A stretch of DNA of 64,000 nt from the NCBI GenBank assembly GCA_905339295.1, contig CAJPFI010000013.1, positions 124,001 to 188,000 of the forward strand, written 5' to 3'. Below are positions 35,126 to 44,054 of the stretch, piece after piece. The position numbers and the translations under genes were made by a program. Below the pieces are notes generated by a model. That model saw nothing but the letters and a program-made list of their open reading frames with translations. It was not told the DNA's origin and searched no databases. The DNA is from Burkholderiales bacterium (GTDB taxonomy: Bacteria > Pseudomonadota > Gammaproteobacteria > Burkholderiales > Casimicrobiaceae). Every line of letters begins with the position of its first letter. Positions within the stretch are counted from its first letter, which is position 1.

Positions 35126-35731
35126 TCAGCGCATGGCTTCGAGCCACCAGATCGCGAATCCCAGCGCGATCAGCAGCACGTCCGCCAGGCCGATCACGAG
35201 CACCAGGAACGTGATTCGCCGGGCCGAGGGCTTCATCGGCAGCCATACGCGCTCCATCCACGGACGGAACAGCGGCATCCAGCCCCACCGTCGATCGCGC
35301 TCGAGGTACGCCTTGAGCGCGACGCCCCACGCGTGCAGGCTGCGATCCACTTCCGGCCCCGGCGATGGCGTGTCGCCCGGCACCGGGCCGTACGCCTCGG
35401 TGATGGTGAGCCGGCTGCCGGCGGGGGCCGGCCCGATCTCGAAGCGGGTGCACGCCTTCAGGCCGCGGGCGTAGTCCACGCGAATCGCGTGATCGCCGGT
35501 GCGCGTGACGGTGGCTTCCAGCACCGTACGCTGCCCGTTGCTGTGATTGTGGACCTCCGCGCGAAACCGGTCCGGCGCTTCCTGTCGCCACGACGCGAAC
35601 TCGAGGAACGGGTTGATCCGGTACAGCCGCTCGAGGTCGCCGCAGAACGCGGCGAGCTCGACCGGGGAAAGCGGGGTGTCGAGCACCACCCAGGCCGCAT
35701 CCGGCTCGGGAGGGGCTTCGGCGCCGGTCAT
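35126..35731 (-). CDS. SRPBCC-like protein with C-terminal membrane helix
   Basis: A 201-residue protein. About residues 15-150 look like a helix-grip (SRPBCC/polyketide cyclase-like) domain (LERLYRINPFLEFASW, RFEIGPAPAGSRLTITEAYG). A membrane helix follows at about 173-197 (ITFLVLVIGLADVLLIALGF). The start overlaps the universal stress protein stop (ATGA), so it is the last gene of the exporter operon. Function unknown. Confidence 0.6.
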   Translation of the reverse strand: MTGAEAPPEPDAAWVVLDTPLSPVELAAFCGDLERLYRINPFLEFASWRQEAPDRFRAEVHNHSNGQRTVLEATVTRTGDHAIRVDYARGLKACTRFEIGPAPAGSRLTITEAYGPVPGDTPSPGPEVDRSLHAWGVALKAYLERDRRWGWMPLFRPWMERVWLPMKPSARRITFLVLVIGLADVLLIALGFAIWWLEAMR

Positions 35732-36195
35732 CCGGGATGCGGGACGACGAGCAGCGGCACCGCGAGCCCGCGCAGGAGCTTCTCCATGTGCATCCGCGAG
35801 CGCAGGCCGCGCGTGCCGGCAGGTCGCGGCGAGCCGATCACCACCAGGTCCGGCCCGAGCATCGCCGCCGCCTCGATCAGACGCAGGGCGGGGTTGCCCA
35901 GCACCACTCGCCGCTCGTAGCGCAGCCCGGCGTCGGCCGCCTGCGCGCGGACGCGGGCGACCTCCTCCTCGATCTCGCGCTCGAGCTGGCGCTCGACGTG
36001 CCGGCCGTAGACGTCGCGCGTGGCGGCGTTGTTCAGCCAGTCGTCGCCCTGCATCCCCTTCCAGAAGTCCGGGACGACGACGAGCTGCGACAGCCGCGCC
36101 CCCGGAGCGGCGAGGCCGAGCGCCATTCGCTCGGCCGCCCGCGCCCCGGCGGTGCCGTGGCTGGCCAGCAGGATGTGGGCGTACCTGGCCAGCAG
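35728..36195 (-). CDS. Universal stress protein, apparently CTG-initiated
   Basis: A 155-residue UspA-fold protein. The first strand (YAHILLASHGTAGARAAERMAL) and the nucleotide-binding end (DLVVIGSPRPAGTRGLRSRM, VPLLVVPHPG) are both present. The domain start lies upstream of the first ATG (36126), and between that ATG and the in-frame stop at 36196 there is no ATG, GTG or TTG. The candidate start is CTG at 36195 or 36192, directly abutting the stop of a 40-residue gene, which suggests termination-reinitiation. A start at 36126 would remove the first beta strand. Confidence 0.75.
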   Translation of the reverse strand: MLARYAHILLASHGTAGARAAERMALGLAAPGARLSQLVVVPDFWKGMQGDDWLNNAATRDVYGRHVERQLEREIEEEVARVRAQAADAGLRYERRVVLGNPALRLIEAAAMLGPDLVVIGSPRPAGTRGLRSRMHMEKLLRGLAVPLLVVPHPG

Positions 36196-36318
36196 CTAGA
36201 CGAAGATGTAGACGAGCAGGGCGATGGCGAACGCAAGCACGAGTGCCATGAAGTCCTCGTGCCGGTCGCTCTTGAACACCGTCAGCGCGGAGCCGCGGTC
36301 GAACTTGTCTTCGGTCAT
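36196..36318 (-). CDS. 40-residue single-helix membrane peptide
   Basis: A small gene between the exporter and the universal stress protein gene. It begins MTEDKFDRGSALTVFKSDRH and ends in one hydrophobic helix (about residues 22-40, MALVLAFAIALLVYIFV). The gap to the exporter stop is 15 nt and contains a GGGGAGA-type ribosome binding site. The charged N-terminus with a clean helix argues for a real gene, perhaps a small subunit of the exporter. Confidence 0.65.
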   Translation of the reverse strand: MTEDKFDRGSALTVFKSDRHEDFMALVLAFAIALLVYIFV

Positions 36319-36333
36319 GGTTGTCTCCCCGGA

Positions 36334-37920
36334 TCAGATCGTTTCGGCCACCAGCAGCCACACGACGATCAGCGAGCCGACCGCCTTGATCACGCCGACC
36401 ATGCTGCCCACGACCAGCGGCTGCCCGCCGGCCTGCTTGATGGAGGCCATCGTGATCTGCATCCCCAGGCCCACCAGGCCGAAGGTGAAGAACCAGGCGA
36501 TCAGGTCGCGGAACATGGCGATCTTCTTCGCCGTGTGGCGCACCGCGCGGTGCGCCTTGGTCAGCACGTCGTTCGCCGCCTTGCCCATGACCTTGGCGTT
36601 GACCACGCCTCGCAGCGTGTCGTCGTCGTCGATGGACATCACCTTCTTGTTCTCGATCAGGCGCTGCAGCGCGGCCTTCTGGTCCTGGCGCTGGACCTTG
36701 TCGGCGTCGGCCTGCAGCGCGGCGAGGTCCTTGTCGCCGAGCAGCTTGCTGACCGGCTTGCCGTCCTTGTCCGCCGTCGTCATCGCCTTGTCGCTGTTGT
36801 CGAAGTACGAGCCCTGGTAATGCTGGGCCGGCGCGAAGATGCCTGTCGACGACAGTGCGAACATCAGGATGAAGCCGAGCACGAACACCGGGAACTTGCC
36901 GACGACCACCTTGACGAGGTCCACCTTCTCCGCGCCCTCCTCGCGCCTCACGTACCAGACCGCCAGCCACAGCACGATGACCGGCAGGAACAGCACGCGG
37001 GTGATGTTGAAGATCTCGGCGACCTTCAGCGTCTCGATGCCGTTGGGCTGGAAGGCGAGGGCCGCGCCGGCCACCTGCGCGGAGTTGAGGATCCCGGTAC
37101 CGGCCCACGCGCCGAACTGGATGAACCCCATGCCCATCGCCTTGCCGATGATCGGGAACAGGAACATGCAGATCACGCCGAACAGCAGGATCGTGCCGAT
37201 CGTGTAGGCGATCTCGGTGGACTTCGCCTTCACCACGGGGGCGGCGGCCACGGCCGCGGAGACGCCGCACACGCCGACCCCGGCCGCCAGCACCCCGGTC
37301 ATCGAGTTCGGCATCGTGCGACGCGACCCCAGCCACAGCACGAAGCCCACCGAGCCGAGCACGAACACGCCGATCAGCACGACGGAGAGGCGACCGAGCT
37401 GCGCCAGTTCCGCCAGGCTGTAGAGCGCGCCCAGCAGGATCACGCCGGTCTTCAGGCCGAGGCGCGAGAGCCTCACGCCGTTTTCCGCCCAGCCCGGCAC
37501 CTTGAAGACGTTGACGATGACGATGCCGGCGATGATGCCCATGACGACGTAGTTCAGGTTCATCACGCTGGCGAAATTGAAGCCCAGGGTCGGCTGCGCG
37601 GCCCGTCCCCATTGCGCCATCAGCGGATCGAGCCCCCATTTCACGACGAAGGCGACCATCATGATGAAGATCACGCCGCCGACCATCGAGAGGTAATAGT
37701 CCCCCTTTCCCTCCTTGGGCGAGGCGAGCAGCTGCCACAGGCCGACTACGATGCCGATCGCGCCGAACGTGTAGCCGAGGATCTGCATCTCGCCGGCGTT
37801 GCGCGCGCTGCCGAGGAACCCGATGACCGACCCCATCGCGCCGGACTGCACCATGTAGGCGTAAGCCACCATGATGATGCCGAACACCAGTGGCCAGACG
37901 GACTTCCGCGTATAGACCAT
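36334..37920 (-). CDS. YeiH/UPF0324-family putative sulfate exporter, extended form
   Basis: A 528-residue polytopic membrane protein. The core family motifs are present: VKAKSTEIAYTIGTILLFG, GAWAGTGILNSAQVAGAAL and the GVGVCGVSAA segment. It is longer than the usual roughly 350 residues. There are about 110 extra N-terminal residues with several helices, and a hydrophilic helical insertion at about 365-468 (QADADKVQRQDQKAALQRLI region) before the last two helices. Family members are annotated as sulfate exporters with little biochemical support. ATG 37920 follows GGGAGG. Confidence 0.85.
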   Translation of the reverse strand: MVYTRKSVWPLVFGIIMVAYAYMVQSGAMGSVIGFLGSARNAGEMQILGYTFGAIGIVVGLWQLLASPKEGKGDYYLSMVGGVIFIMMVAFVVKWGLDPLMAQWGRAAQPTLGFNFASVMNLNYVVMGIIAGIVIVNVFKVPGWAENGVRLSRLGLKTGVILLGALYSLAELAQLGRLSVVLIGVFVLGSVGFVLWLGSRRTMPNSMTGVLAAGVGVCGVSAAVAAAPVVKAKSTEIAYTIGTILLFGVICMFLFPIIGKAMGMGFIQFGAWAGTGILNSAQVAGAALAFQPNGIETLKVAEIFNITRVLFLPVIVLWLAVWYVRREEGAEKVDLVKVVVGKFPVFVLGFILMFALSSTGIFAPAQHYQGSYFDNSDKAMTTADKDGKPVSKLLGDKDLAALQADADKVQRQDQKAALQRLIENKKVMSIDDDDTLRGVVNAKVMGKAANDVLTKAHRAVRHTAKKIAMFRDLIAWFFTFGLVGLGMQITMASIKQAGGQPLVVGSMVGVIKAVGSLIVVWLLVAETI

Positions 37921-38350
37921 GTGAGCCTCCCAGACTGTCATGGACCCGCGGAGCAAGGGATGCGGAAACGGCGCGAGCCTTTTCGCTCTGCGCCCACTCC
38001 CCGCGTCCGCGCGATGGCGACTTGACCTTGACGGCAGCGCTCTTCGGCGGCGCTTCGGAAACGGATCATAGGACAAGGTTCCGGTCCCATGGAAACTCTT
38101 TCGTCGCTGCATTGCAGCAATCGTGCTCCGATGCGGCAAGCCGGGAGTTCGCTCGGGTTCCGGCCCGTGTTTCGACGTCGCCGGCGAGCCGCGGTGGCGC
38201 CCCGAACAGCCGGCCCCGGCATCGCTTGTCCGTTCCCGTGGACGAACGCCAGAACGGGCGATCGCCGGCTCGACGCCACGGGCGGGCGCGGAGCCGGCGC
38301 CGGAACCGCTTCCCGCCGACCGCGGGCCGGACGACGCGCCGGTCCGCGAG
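37921..38350. other. Intergenic region upstream of the exporter operon
   Basis: About 430 nt with no recognisable gene. Its middle is less GC-rich and holds a perfect short palindrome GCTGCATTGCAGC (38106-38118), a possible regulator binding site about 190 nt upstream of the exporter. The ABC permease gene ends at its right border. Confidence 0.35.
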
Positions 38351-39151
38351 CTACCTCGTCGCGACCTCGCTATCGTGCCAATGGCGCAGCGCGAGCCGCG
38401 AGAGCAGCACCGCGACGCCGTAGAACGCGACGCCGGCGAGCGTGATCAGCACGAGCGCGGCGAACAGGCGCGGGATGTTGAGCTGGATGCCCGCCATCAG
38501 GATCTGGTAGGCGAGCCCCGCGCCCTGGCCGCCGGTGCCGGCGACGAACTCGGCGACGACCGCGCCGATCAGCGCGAGGCCGCTCGCGATGCGAAGTCCG
38601 CCGAAGAAATACGGCAGCGCGCTCGGGATGCGCAGCCGCGTCAGCACCTGCCAGCGCGTCGCGCGGTTCATCCGGAACAGGTCGACGAGGCGCGGGTCGA
38701 CGCTGCGCAGGCCCAGCGTCGTGTCGGACACGACCGGGAAGATGGCGACGACGACCGCGCACAGCACGAGCGCGAGGTGCGTGTCGCGCACCCATATGAT
38801 GATGAGCGGCGCGATCGCGACGATCGGCGTCACCTGCAGCAGCACGACATAGGGCGTGAACGCGGCCTCGATCCAGCGGCTCTGCACGAACACGAGCGCG
38901 ATCGCGACGCCCAGCACCACCGCGATCGCGAGCGCGGTGAGCGCGATCGACACGGTCACGCCGAGCGACGCGACCAGGAACGCCCAGTCGGTGACGAGCG
39001 TGCGCATGACGACGAGCGGCGACGGCACCAGGTAGGTCGGCACATCGTAGGCGACCGTCCACGCCTGCCAGAGCGCCAGCATCGCGACGGCGACGATCAC
39101 GGGCGCGGCGTGGCGCCAGCGCGACTCCGGGAGCGAAGCGCCGCGCTTCAC
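38351..39151 (-). CDS. ABC transporter permease (SsuC/ThiX type)
   Basis: A 266-residue binding-protein-dependent permease with about six helices (WQAWTVAYDVPTYLVPSPLV, VSIALTALAIAVVLGVAIAL). The cytoplasmic coupling loop is near FRMNRATRWQVLTRLRIPSA. The GTG start at 39151 overlaps the ATPase stop by GTGA. Last gene of the three-gene importer operon. Confidence 0.92.
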   Translation of the reverse strand: MKRGASLPESRWRHAAPVIVAVAMLALWQAWTVAYDVPTYLVPSPLVVMRTLVTDWAFLVASLGVTVSIALTALAIAVVLGVAIALVFVQSRWIEAAFTPYVVLLQVTPIVAIAPLIIIWVRDTHLALVLCAVVVAIFPVVSDTTLGLRSVDPRLVDLFRMNRATRWQVLTRLRIPSALPYFFGGLRIASGLALIGAVVAEFVAGTGGQGAGLAYQILMAGIQLNIPRLFAALVLITLAGVAFYGVAVLLSRLALRHWHDSEVATR

Positions 39152-39966
39152 ACGCGCTCCGCGGCGGGCGCGTCGTCCGCCGCGGCGCCGCCGCACGCCT
39201 GCGCGACGAGCCGGGACAGGCGCTGGGCGTATCCGGCGAAGCGCGTCGTGAGCCGGAACGCGTCGCCGCGGGGATGCGGCTCGTCGACCGCGATCTCGTC
39301 GATCAGGCGTCCCGGCCGCGGCCCCATCACCGCGACCCGCGTCGACAGGAACACCGCCTCGTGGATGCTGTGCGTGACGAACACGATCGTCAGGCCGCGC
39401 TTCATCCACAGCGCGGAGAGCTCGCTGTCGAGGCGCTGCCGCGTGAACTCGTCGAGCGCGCCGAACGGCTCGTCCATCAGCAGGAGGTCGGGCCGCGTGA
39501 CGAGCGCGCGCGCGATCGACGCGCGCATCTGCATGCCGCCGGACAGCTCGCGCGGCCAGTGGCGCTCGAATTCGGCGAGCCCCACGAGCCAGATCGCGTC
39601 GGCGACGGCGCGGTCGGCCTCGTCGCGCGGCGCGTGCGCGAGCGTGAGCGGCAGGCGCACGTTCGCGTCGACGCGCGCCCACGGCATCAGCGTCGGGGAC
39701 TGGAACACCATCGCGAGCCGCCTGCCTGCGCGGCCGGTCGCCGCGTGCGGCCCCCCCCACCAGCGGATCGAGCCGGTCGTCGGCGCCTCGAGCCCGGCGA
39801 TCAGGTGCAGCAGCGTCGACTTGCCGCATCCCGACGGCCCGAGGATCGTCAGGAACTCGCCGCGCCGGACCTCGAGGTCGATCGGATCGAGCGCGCGCGT
39901 GCCGTTCGGCCAGGTCTTGGTCGCGCCGGCAATCGCGACCGCGGGCGCGTCCCCGGGGGCGTCCAT
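39148..39966 (-). CDS. ABC transporter ATP-binding protein (SsuB/ThiZ type)
   Basis: A 272-residue ATPase. Walker A is GPSGCGKST, the signature is LSGGMQMRASIARAL, Walker B is LLLMDEPFGALDEF, and the switch histidine is in VFVTHSIHEA. It powers the importer formed with the flanking permease and binding-protein genes. The ATG at 39966 lies 26 nt after the binding-protein stop. Confidence 0.95.
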   Translation of the reverse strand: MDAPGDAPAVAIAGATKTWPNGTRALDPIDLEVRRGEFLTILGPSGCGKSTLLHLIAGLEAPTTGSIRWWGGPHAATGRAGRRLAMVFQSPTLMPWARVDANVRLPLTLAHAPRDEADRAVADAIWLVGLAEFERHWPRELSGGMQMRASIARALVTRPDLLLMDEPFGALDEFTRQRLDSELSALWMKRGLTIVFVTHSIHEAVFLSTRVAVMGPRPGRLIDEIAVDEPHPRGDAFRLTTRFAGYAQRLSRLVAQACGGAAADDAPAAERV

Positions 39967-39992
39967 CCCCGCCCGCGGCGCCGATCCGGCGT

Positions 39993-40973
39993 TCAGGGAA
40001 GGACCCTGACGTCGCGCACGACCTGCAGGCTCCATGCCTTCGCGTAGTCGACGTTCGGCTTGGCGAGCCGCGTGATCTTCAGGAACTCGACGGTCGCGCG
40101 CCAGCGCGCGTCGGTCATCGTGAGGAGGCCGTCGCGCTTCGCGTCGCCGCTGTCGACGATGCCGTGCTCCCTGAGCTTGCGGTGGCCGAACGCGAGCAGT
40201 TCGTCGCTCATCTGCGGGTTGTCCTTCCGGATGAGCGCATTGCCCGGCGCGGGGTTCGCGAGGTAGCTCTTCCAGCCCTCGGCGGAGGCGCGGACGAAGC
40301 GTTCGAGCGCATGCTCGCGCCGCGCGAGCGTATCTCGCCGCACGACGAGCGCCTCGGAGTAGGGCGGGTAGCCGTAGTCGGCGAGCAGGAACACGACGGG
40401 CTTCACGCCCCCCTTCTCGATCGAGTACGGCTCGGAGGTCGCGAACCCCTGCTGCGACAGCGTCTTGTCGGCGAGGAACGGCTGCACCGAGAATCCGTAC
40501 GGCCGCTTCTGGGCATCGGAGAACCCCATCTGTGCCTTGAGCCATGGCCAGAACGTCGTGTTCGCGGCGGCCGCGATCGCGATCGGCTTGCCTTTGAGCT
40601 GCTCGATCCTGGACGTTCCCGGCTGCGCGATCAGCACGGTCGGGTTCTTCTGGAAGGTCGCCGCGATCGCGACGACCGGCACGTCCTGCTCGACGGCGGA
40701 CAGCGCCTGCAACCCGTCGGCCATCGCGACGTCGATCTGGCCCGCCGCGAGCAGCTGCAGGCCGTTGACCTGCGGTCCCCCCATCCTGATCGTCACGTCG
40801 AGGTTGTGCTGGCGGTAGGTGCCCTCGGCCAGCGCCTGGTAGAAGCCGCCGTGCTCGGCCTGCGCGAGCCAGTCGGTCGCGAACACGATGCGGTCGGGCG
40901 CCTGTGCCTGCGCGAGCGTCGCGCCGGCGGCGAGCGCCGCGGCGGCGAGGCGGGCGGCGAGCGTGGTCTTCAT
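39993..40973 (-). CDS. ABC transporter substrate-binding protein (NMT1/THI5-like)
   Basis: A 326-residue periplasmic binding protein with signal peptide cleaved near AQA-QA. The mature start FATDWLAQAEHGGFYQALAE and QVNGLQLLAAGQIDVAMAD match the NMT1/THI5/SsuA family, which binds thiamine-pyrimidine precursors, sulfonates, riboflavin or similar small molecules. I see no thiamine riboswitch upstream, so the substrate stays open. First gene of the importer operon. Confidence 0.9.
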   Translation of the reverse strand: MKTTLAARLAAAALAAGATLAQAQAPDRIVFATDWLAQAEHGGFYQALAEGTYRQHNLDVTIRMGGPQVNGLQLLAAGQIDVAMADGLQALSAVEQDVPVVAIAATFQKNPTVLIAQPGTSRIEQLKGKPIAIAAAANTTFWPWLKAQMGFSDAQKRPYGFSVQPFLADKTLSQQGFATSEPYSIEKGGVKPVVFLLADYGYPPYSEALVVRRDTLARREHALERFVRASAEGWKSYLANPAPGNALIRKDNPQMSDELLAFGHRKLREHGIVDSGDAKRDGLLTMTDARWRATVEFLKITRLAKPNVDYAKAWSLQVVRDVRVLP

Positions 40974-41138
40974 CCGAGCCTCCGGGTCGTCATCTGGCGC
41001 GATTATGCGCGAAGCGCGCGCGGCGCGGCCATGCCGGCGGATCGGCGGCAGCGGATCGGCGGCGGCGACGCCGACCGGCCGATCATCGCGTCCGAAAACG
41101 GCGAGTCCGCCCGGGGCCGCGCGCGTATGATCGCCGCC

Positions 41139-42572
41139 ATGACGCTCGATGCCGATGCCTGCTGGCGGGCGCTTTCCGCCCACGACGCCCGCTTCGACGG
41201 CCGCTTCTACGTAGGGGTCGCGACGACCGGCATCTATTGCCGGCCGGTGTGCAACGTGCGCACGCCGCGACGCGAGAACTGCCGCTTCTTCGCGAGCGCC
41301 GCGGCGGCGGAGGCGCGCGGATTCCGCCCGTGCCTGCGCTGCCGTCCCGAGCTCGCGCCCGGCCACGCCGCGATCGACGCGTCGTCGCGGCTCGCGCAGG
41401 GCGCGGTCGACCTGATCGAGTCGGGCGCGATGGACGAGGGCGGGCTCGCGCGCCTGGCCGGGCGCGTCGGCGTGTCCGACCGGCACCTGCGCCGGGTGTT
41501 CGACGCCGAGTTCGGCGTCTCGCCGGTCGAGTACGCGCAGACGCACCGCCTGCTGCTCGCGAAGCGGCTGCTGACCGACACGCGCCTGCCGGTGACCGAC
41601 GTCGCGCTCGCGAGCGGCTTCTCGTCCGTGCGGCGGTTCAACGCGCTGTTCCGCGAGCGTTACCGGATGGCCCCCTCGCGCCTGCGCCGCGACGCGGCCG
41701 ACGGCGACGCGGCCGACTGGCTCGCGTTCGAGCTCGCCTATCGGCCGCCGTACGATTTCGACGCGCTGCTCGCGTTCCTGCGCGCGCGCGCGGTCGAAGG
41801 CATCGAGACGGCGGGCGACACGGCCTATTCGCGCACGATCGCGATCCGGCGCCGCGGCCGCACCCATGCCGGGCGCGTCGAGGTGCGCCATCACGCGCGC
41901 CGGCACTCGTTGCGCGTGTCGCTGTCGGCGTCGCTCGCAGGTGTCGTGCCCGCGGCGCTGGGGCGCGCGCGGCACGCGTTCGACCTCGCAGCCGATCCCG
42001 GCGAGATCGGCGCCGTGCTGGGCGATCTCGCGCGCGCGCATCCGGGGCTGCGCGTGCCCGGCACGTTCGACGGCTTCGAGCTCGCGGTGCGCGCGATCGT
42101 CGGCCAGCAGGTGTCGGTCAAGGCGGCGCGCACGCTGCTCGCCCGCCTGGTCGCCGCACACGGCGAGCCGCTCGCGCTGCACGGCGCGGGTCCGGGGCGC
42201 CTGTTCCCGACGGCGCAGGCGATCGCCGCGCTCGCGCCCGCGGAACTCGCGCACCTCGGGCTGGTCGCGTCGAGGGCGCGGGCGGTGCAGGCGCTCGCCG
42301 CGGCGGTCGCCGCCGGCGCGGTCGACCTCGACCCGGGCGCCGACGTCGAGGCCACGACGCGCGCGCTCGTCGCGCTGCCCGGAATCGGCGACTGGACGGC
42401 GAGCTATATCGCGATGCGCGCGCTGCGCTGGCCCGACGCGTTCCTCGCCGGCGACCTCGTCGTGAAGCGCGCGCTCGGCGTCACGACCTCCGCGCGCGCG
42501 GAGGCCAGGAGCGCCGCGTGGCGGCCGTGGCGGGCGTACGCGGTGATGCATCTGTGGAAAGGAGCGACATGA
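41139..42572 (+). CDS. AdaA-AlkA fusion: methylphosphotriester sensor and 3-methyladenine DNA glycosylase
   Basis: A 477-residue DNA repair protein. The Ada zinc domain has Cys34, Cys38, Cys65 and Cys68 (YCRPVC, CLRC) with the same spacing as E. coli Ada Cys38/42/69/72, so Cys34 is the expected methyl acceptor. An AraC-type HTH follows (about 85-180), then an AlkA-like HhH glycosylase (LPGIGDWTASYIAMRAL, catalytic Asp probably in FLAGD). It senses and repairs alkylated DNA. ATG 41139 is preferred over the ATG 12 nt earlier. The stop overlaps the ogt start (ATGA). Confidence 0.93.
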   Translation: MTLDADACWRALSAHDARFDGRFYVGVATTGIYCRPVCNVRTPRRENCRFFASAAAAEARGFRPCLRCRPELAPGHAAIDASSRLAQGAVDLIESGAMDEGGLARLAGRVGVSDRHLRRVFDAEFGVSPVEYAQTHRLLLAKRLLTDTRLPVTDVALASGFSSVRRFNALFRERYRMAPSRLRRDAADGDAADWLAFELAYRPPYDFDALLAFLRARAVEGIETAGDTAYSRTIAIRRRGRTHAGRVEVRHHARRHSLRVSLSASLAGVVPAALGRARHAFDLAADPGEIGAVLGDLARAHPGLRVPGTFDGFELAVRAIVGQQVSVKAARTLLARLVAAHGEPLALHGAGPGRLFPTAQAIAALAPAELAHLGLVASRARAVQALAAAVAAGAVDLDPGADVEATTRALVALPGIGDWTASYIAMRALRWPDAFLAGDLVVKRALGVTTSARAEARSAAWRPWRAYAVMHLWKGAT

Positions 42573-43093
42573 ACGAGCACGTCAGGTGGTGCCGAAGGAC
42601 CACTCCGCTGGGAACGGTGCGCGTCGTCGCGCGCGGCAACGGGATCGCCGGGATCTATTTCGACGGGCAGAAGCACGACGCGGCGTCCGACGCGAGCTGG
42701 CGCGAGGCGCCGGACGACCCGTTGCTCGCCGCGGCGGCGCGGCAGCTCGACGAGTACTTCGCCGGGCGCCGACGGCGCTTCGACGTCGCGATCGCGCCTC
42801 GGGGCACGCCGTTCCAGCGCGCGGTGTGGCGCGCGATCGCGGCAGTGCCCGCCGGCGAGACGGCCACCTACGGCGAGCTCGCGCGGCGCATCGGCAAGCC
42901 GACGTCGGCGCGGGCGGTCGGCGCCGCGGTCGGGCGCAATCCGCTGTCGATCGTCGTCCCGTGCCACCGGATCGTCGGCGCCGGCGGGGCGCTCACCGGG
43001 TACGCGGGCGGCCTCGCGCGAAAGCGCGCGCTGCTCGCGCACGAGCACGTCGCGCTCGACGCTGCACGCGACGCGGTCGTGACGCCCGCATGA
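42569..43093 (+). CDS. ogt: Methylated-DNA--protein-cysteine methyltransferase
   Basis: A 174-residue suicide enzyme that removes methyl groups from O6-methylguanine. The acceptor is Cys132 in the motif VVPCHRIVGAGG, and the DNA-binding helix contains the SARAVGAAVGRNP arginine finger. It starts inside the stop of the AdaA-AlkA gene and its stop overlaps the start of the transporter gene, so the three are translationally coupled. Probably induced by alkylation through the upstream Ada-type regulator. Confidence 0.95.
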   Translation: MNEHVRWCRRTTPLGTVRVVARGNGIAGIYFDGQKHDAASDASWREAPDDPLLAAAARQLDEYFAGRRRRFDVAIAPRGTPFQRAVWRAIAAVPAGETATYGELARRIGKPTSARAVGAAVGRNPLSIVVPCHRIVGAGGALTGYAGGLARKRALLAHEHVALDAARDAVVTPA

Positions 43094-43989
43094 CGTCGCT
43101 GCGCAGGGGCGATGTCGCACGGCTCGTCGCGCTCGCGGTGATCTGGAGCGCGTCGTTCGTGTTCATCCGCGTGATCGCCGCGCCGCTCGGGCCGGTGTGG
43201 ACCGCGACGCTTCGCATGCTGGTCGCGGGCGTCGCCCTGGTCGCGTATTTCATGGCGACGGGCTATGCGCCGGGGTTGCGGCGGCACTGGCGCGCCTGCC
43301 TCGTCGTCGGCGGACTCAACTGCGCGCTGCCTTTCCTGCTCTACGCGTGGGCGGCGCTGACGCTGCCTGCGTCGTATCTGGTGATCCTCAACGCCGCGAC
43401 GCCGTCGTTCGCCGCGATGGCTTCGGCGCTGTGGCTCGGCGAGCGCTTCGGCGGCGCGAAGCTCGCCGGGCTCGCGGCGGGCGCCGCGGGCGTGGCGCTC
43501 GTGAGCCGTGCCGGGCCGCTGGACCCGACGCCGGCCGTCGCCGCGGCCATCGTCGCGAGCCTTGCCGGAGCGGCGTGCTACGCGCTGTCCGCCGTGTGGC
43601 TCAAACGGCGCGGCGGCGGCCTCGACCCGAAGGCGGTCGCGGGCGGAAGCCTGCTCGCCGCGGGCATCGCGATGCTGCCGATCGCCGCGGCGAGTCCCGC
43701 GCCGGGACCGGTCACGCCCGCCGTCGCGGCGAACCTGCTCGCCCTCGCGCTCGTGTGCACCGCAATCGCGTACCTCCTCTATTTCCGCCTCATCGGCGAC
43801 ATCGGGCCGACGCGCACGATGACGGTGACGTTCCTGATGCCGGCCTTCGGGCTCGTCTGGAGCATGCTGTTTCTCGACGAAACCGTCACGGCGCCGATGC
43901 TCGCGGGGACCGCGCTCGTCGTCGCGGGGACCGTTTCGGTGCTCAAGCCCGCCCGCCCGACTTGCCCGGCGCCGCCGGTCCGTTCATAG
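43090..43989 (+). CDS. EamA/DMT-family transporter
   Basis: A 299-residue membrane protein with ten predicted helices in two EamA repeats (VIWSASFVFIRVIAAPLGPV at the start of repeat 1 and SLAGAACYALSAVWLKRRGG at the start of repeat 2). The family exports amino acids, metabolites or drugs. It overlaps ogt by ATGA and so is co-expressed with the alkylation repair genes; whether this is functional or only positional is unknown. Confidence 0.9.
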   Translation: MTSLRRGDVARLVALAVIWSASFVFIRVIAAPLGPVWTATLRMLVAGVALVAYFMATGYAPGLRRHWRACLVVGGLNCALPFLLYAWAALTLPASYLVILNAATPSFAAMASALWLGERFGGAKLAGLAAGAAGVALVSRAGPLDPTPAVAAAIVASLAGAACYALSAVWLKRRGGGLDPKAVAGGSLLAAGIAMLPIAAASPAPGPVTPAVAANLLALALVCTAIAYLLYFRLIGDIGPTRTMTVTFLMPAFGLVWSMLFLDETVTAPMLAGTALVVAGTVSVLKPARPTCPAPPVRS

Positions 43990-44054
43990 TTCGGGGGTCG
44001 CTCGTCGCCCGCCTGGGGCCGCGGGAGGAAACGCAGGTCCGGAACGCGCCCACG

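Noticed and set aside
40974-41138. Possible thiamine (TPP) riboswitch before the NMT1/THI5-like importer
   Set aside because: The conserved CUGAGA and ACCUGAU segments are not present on the minus strand.
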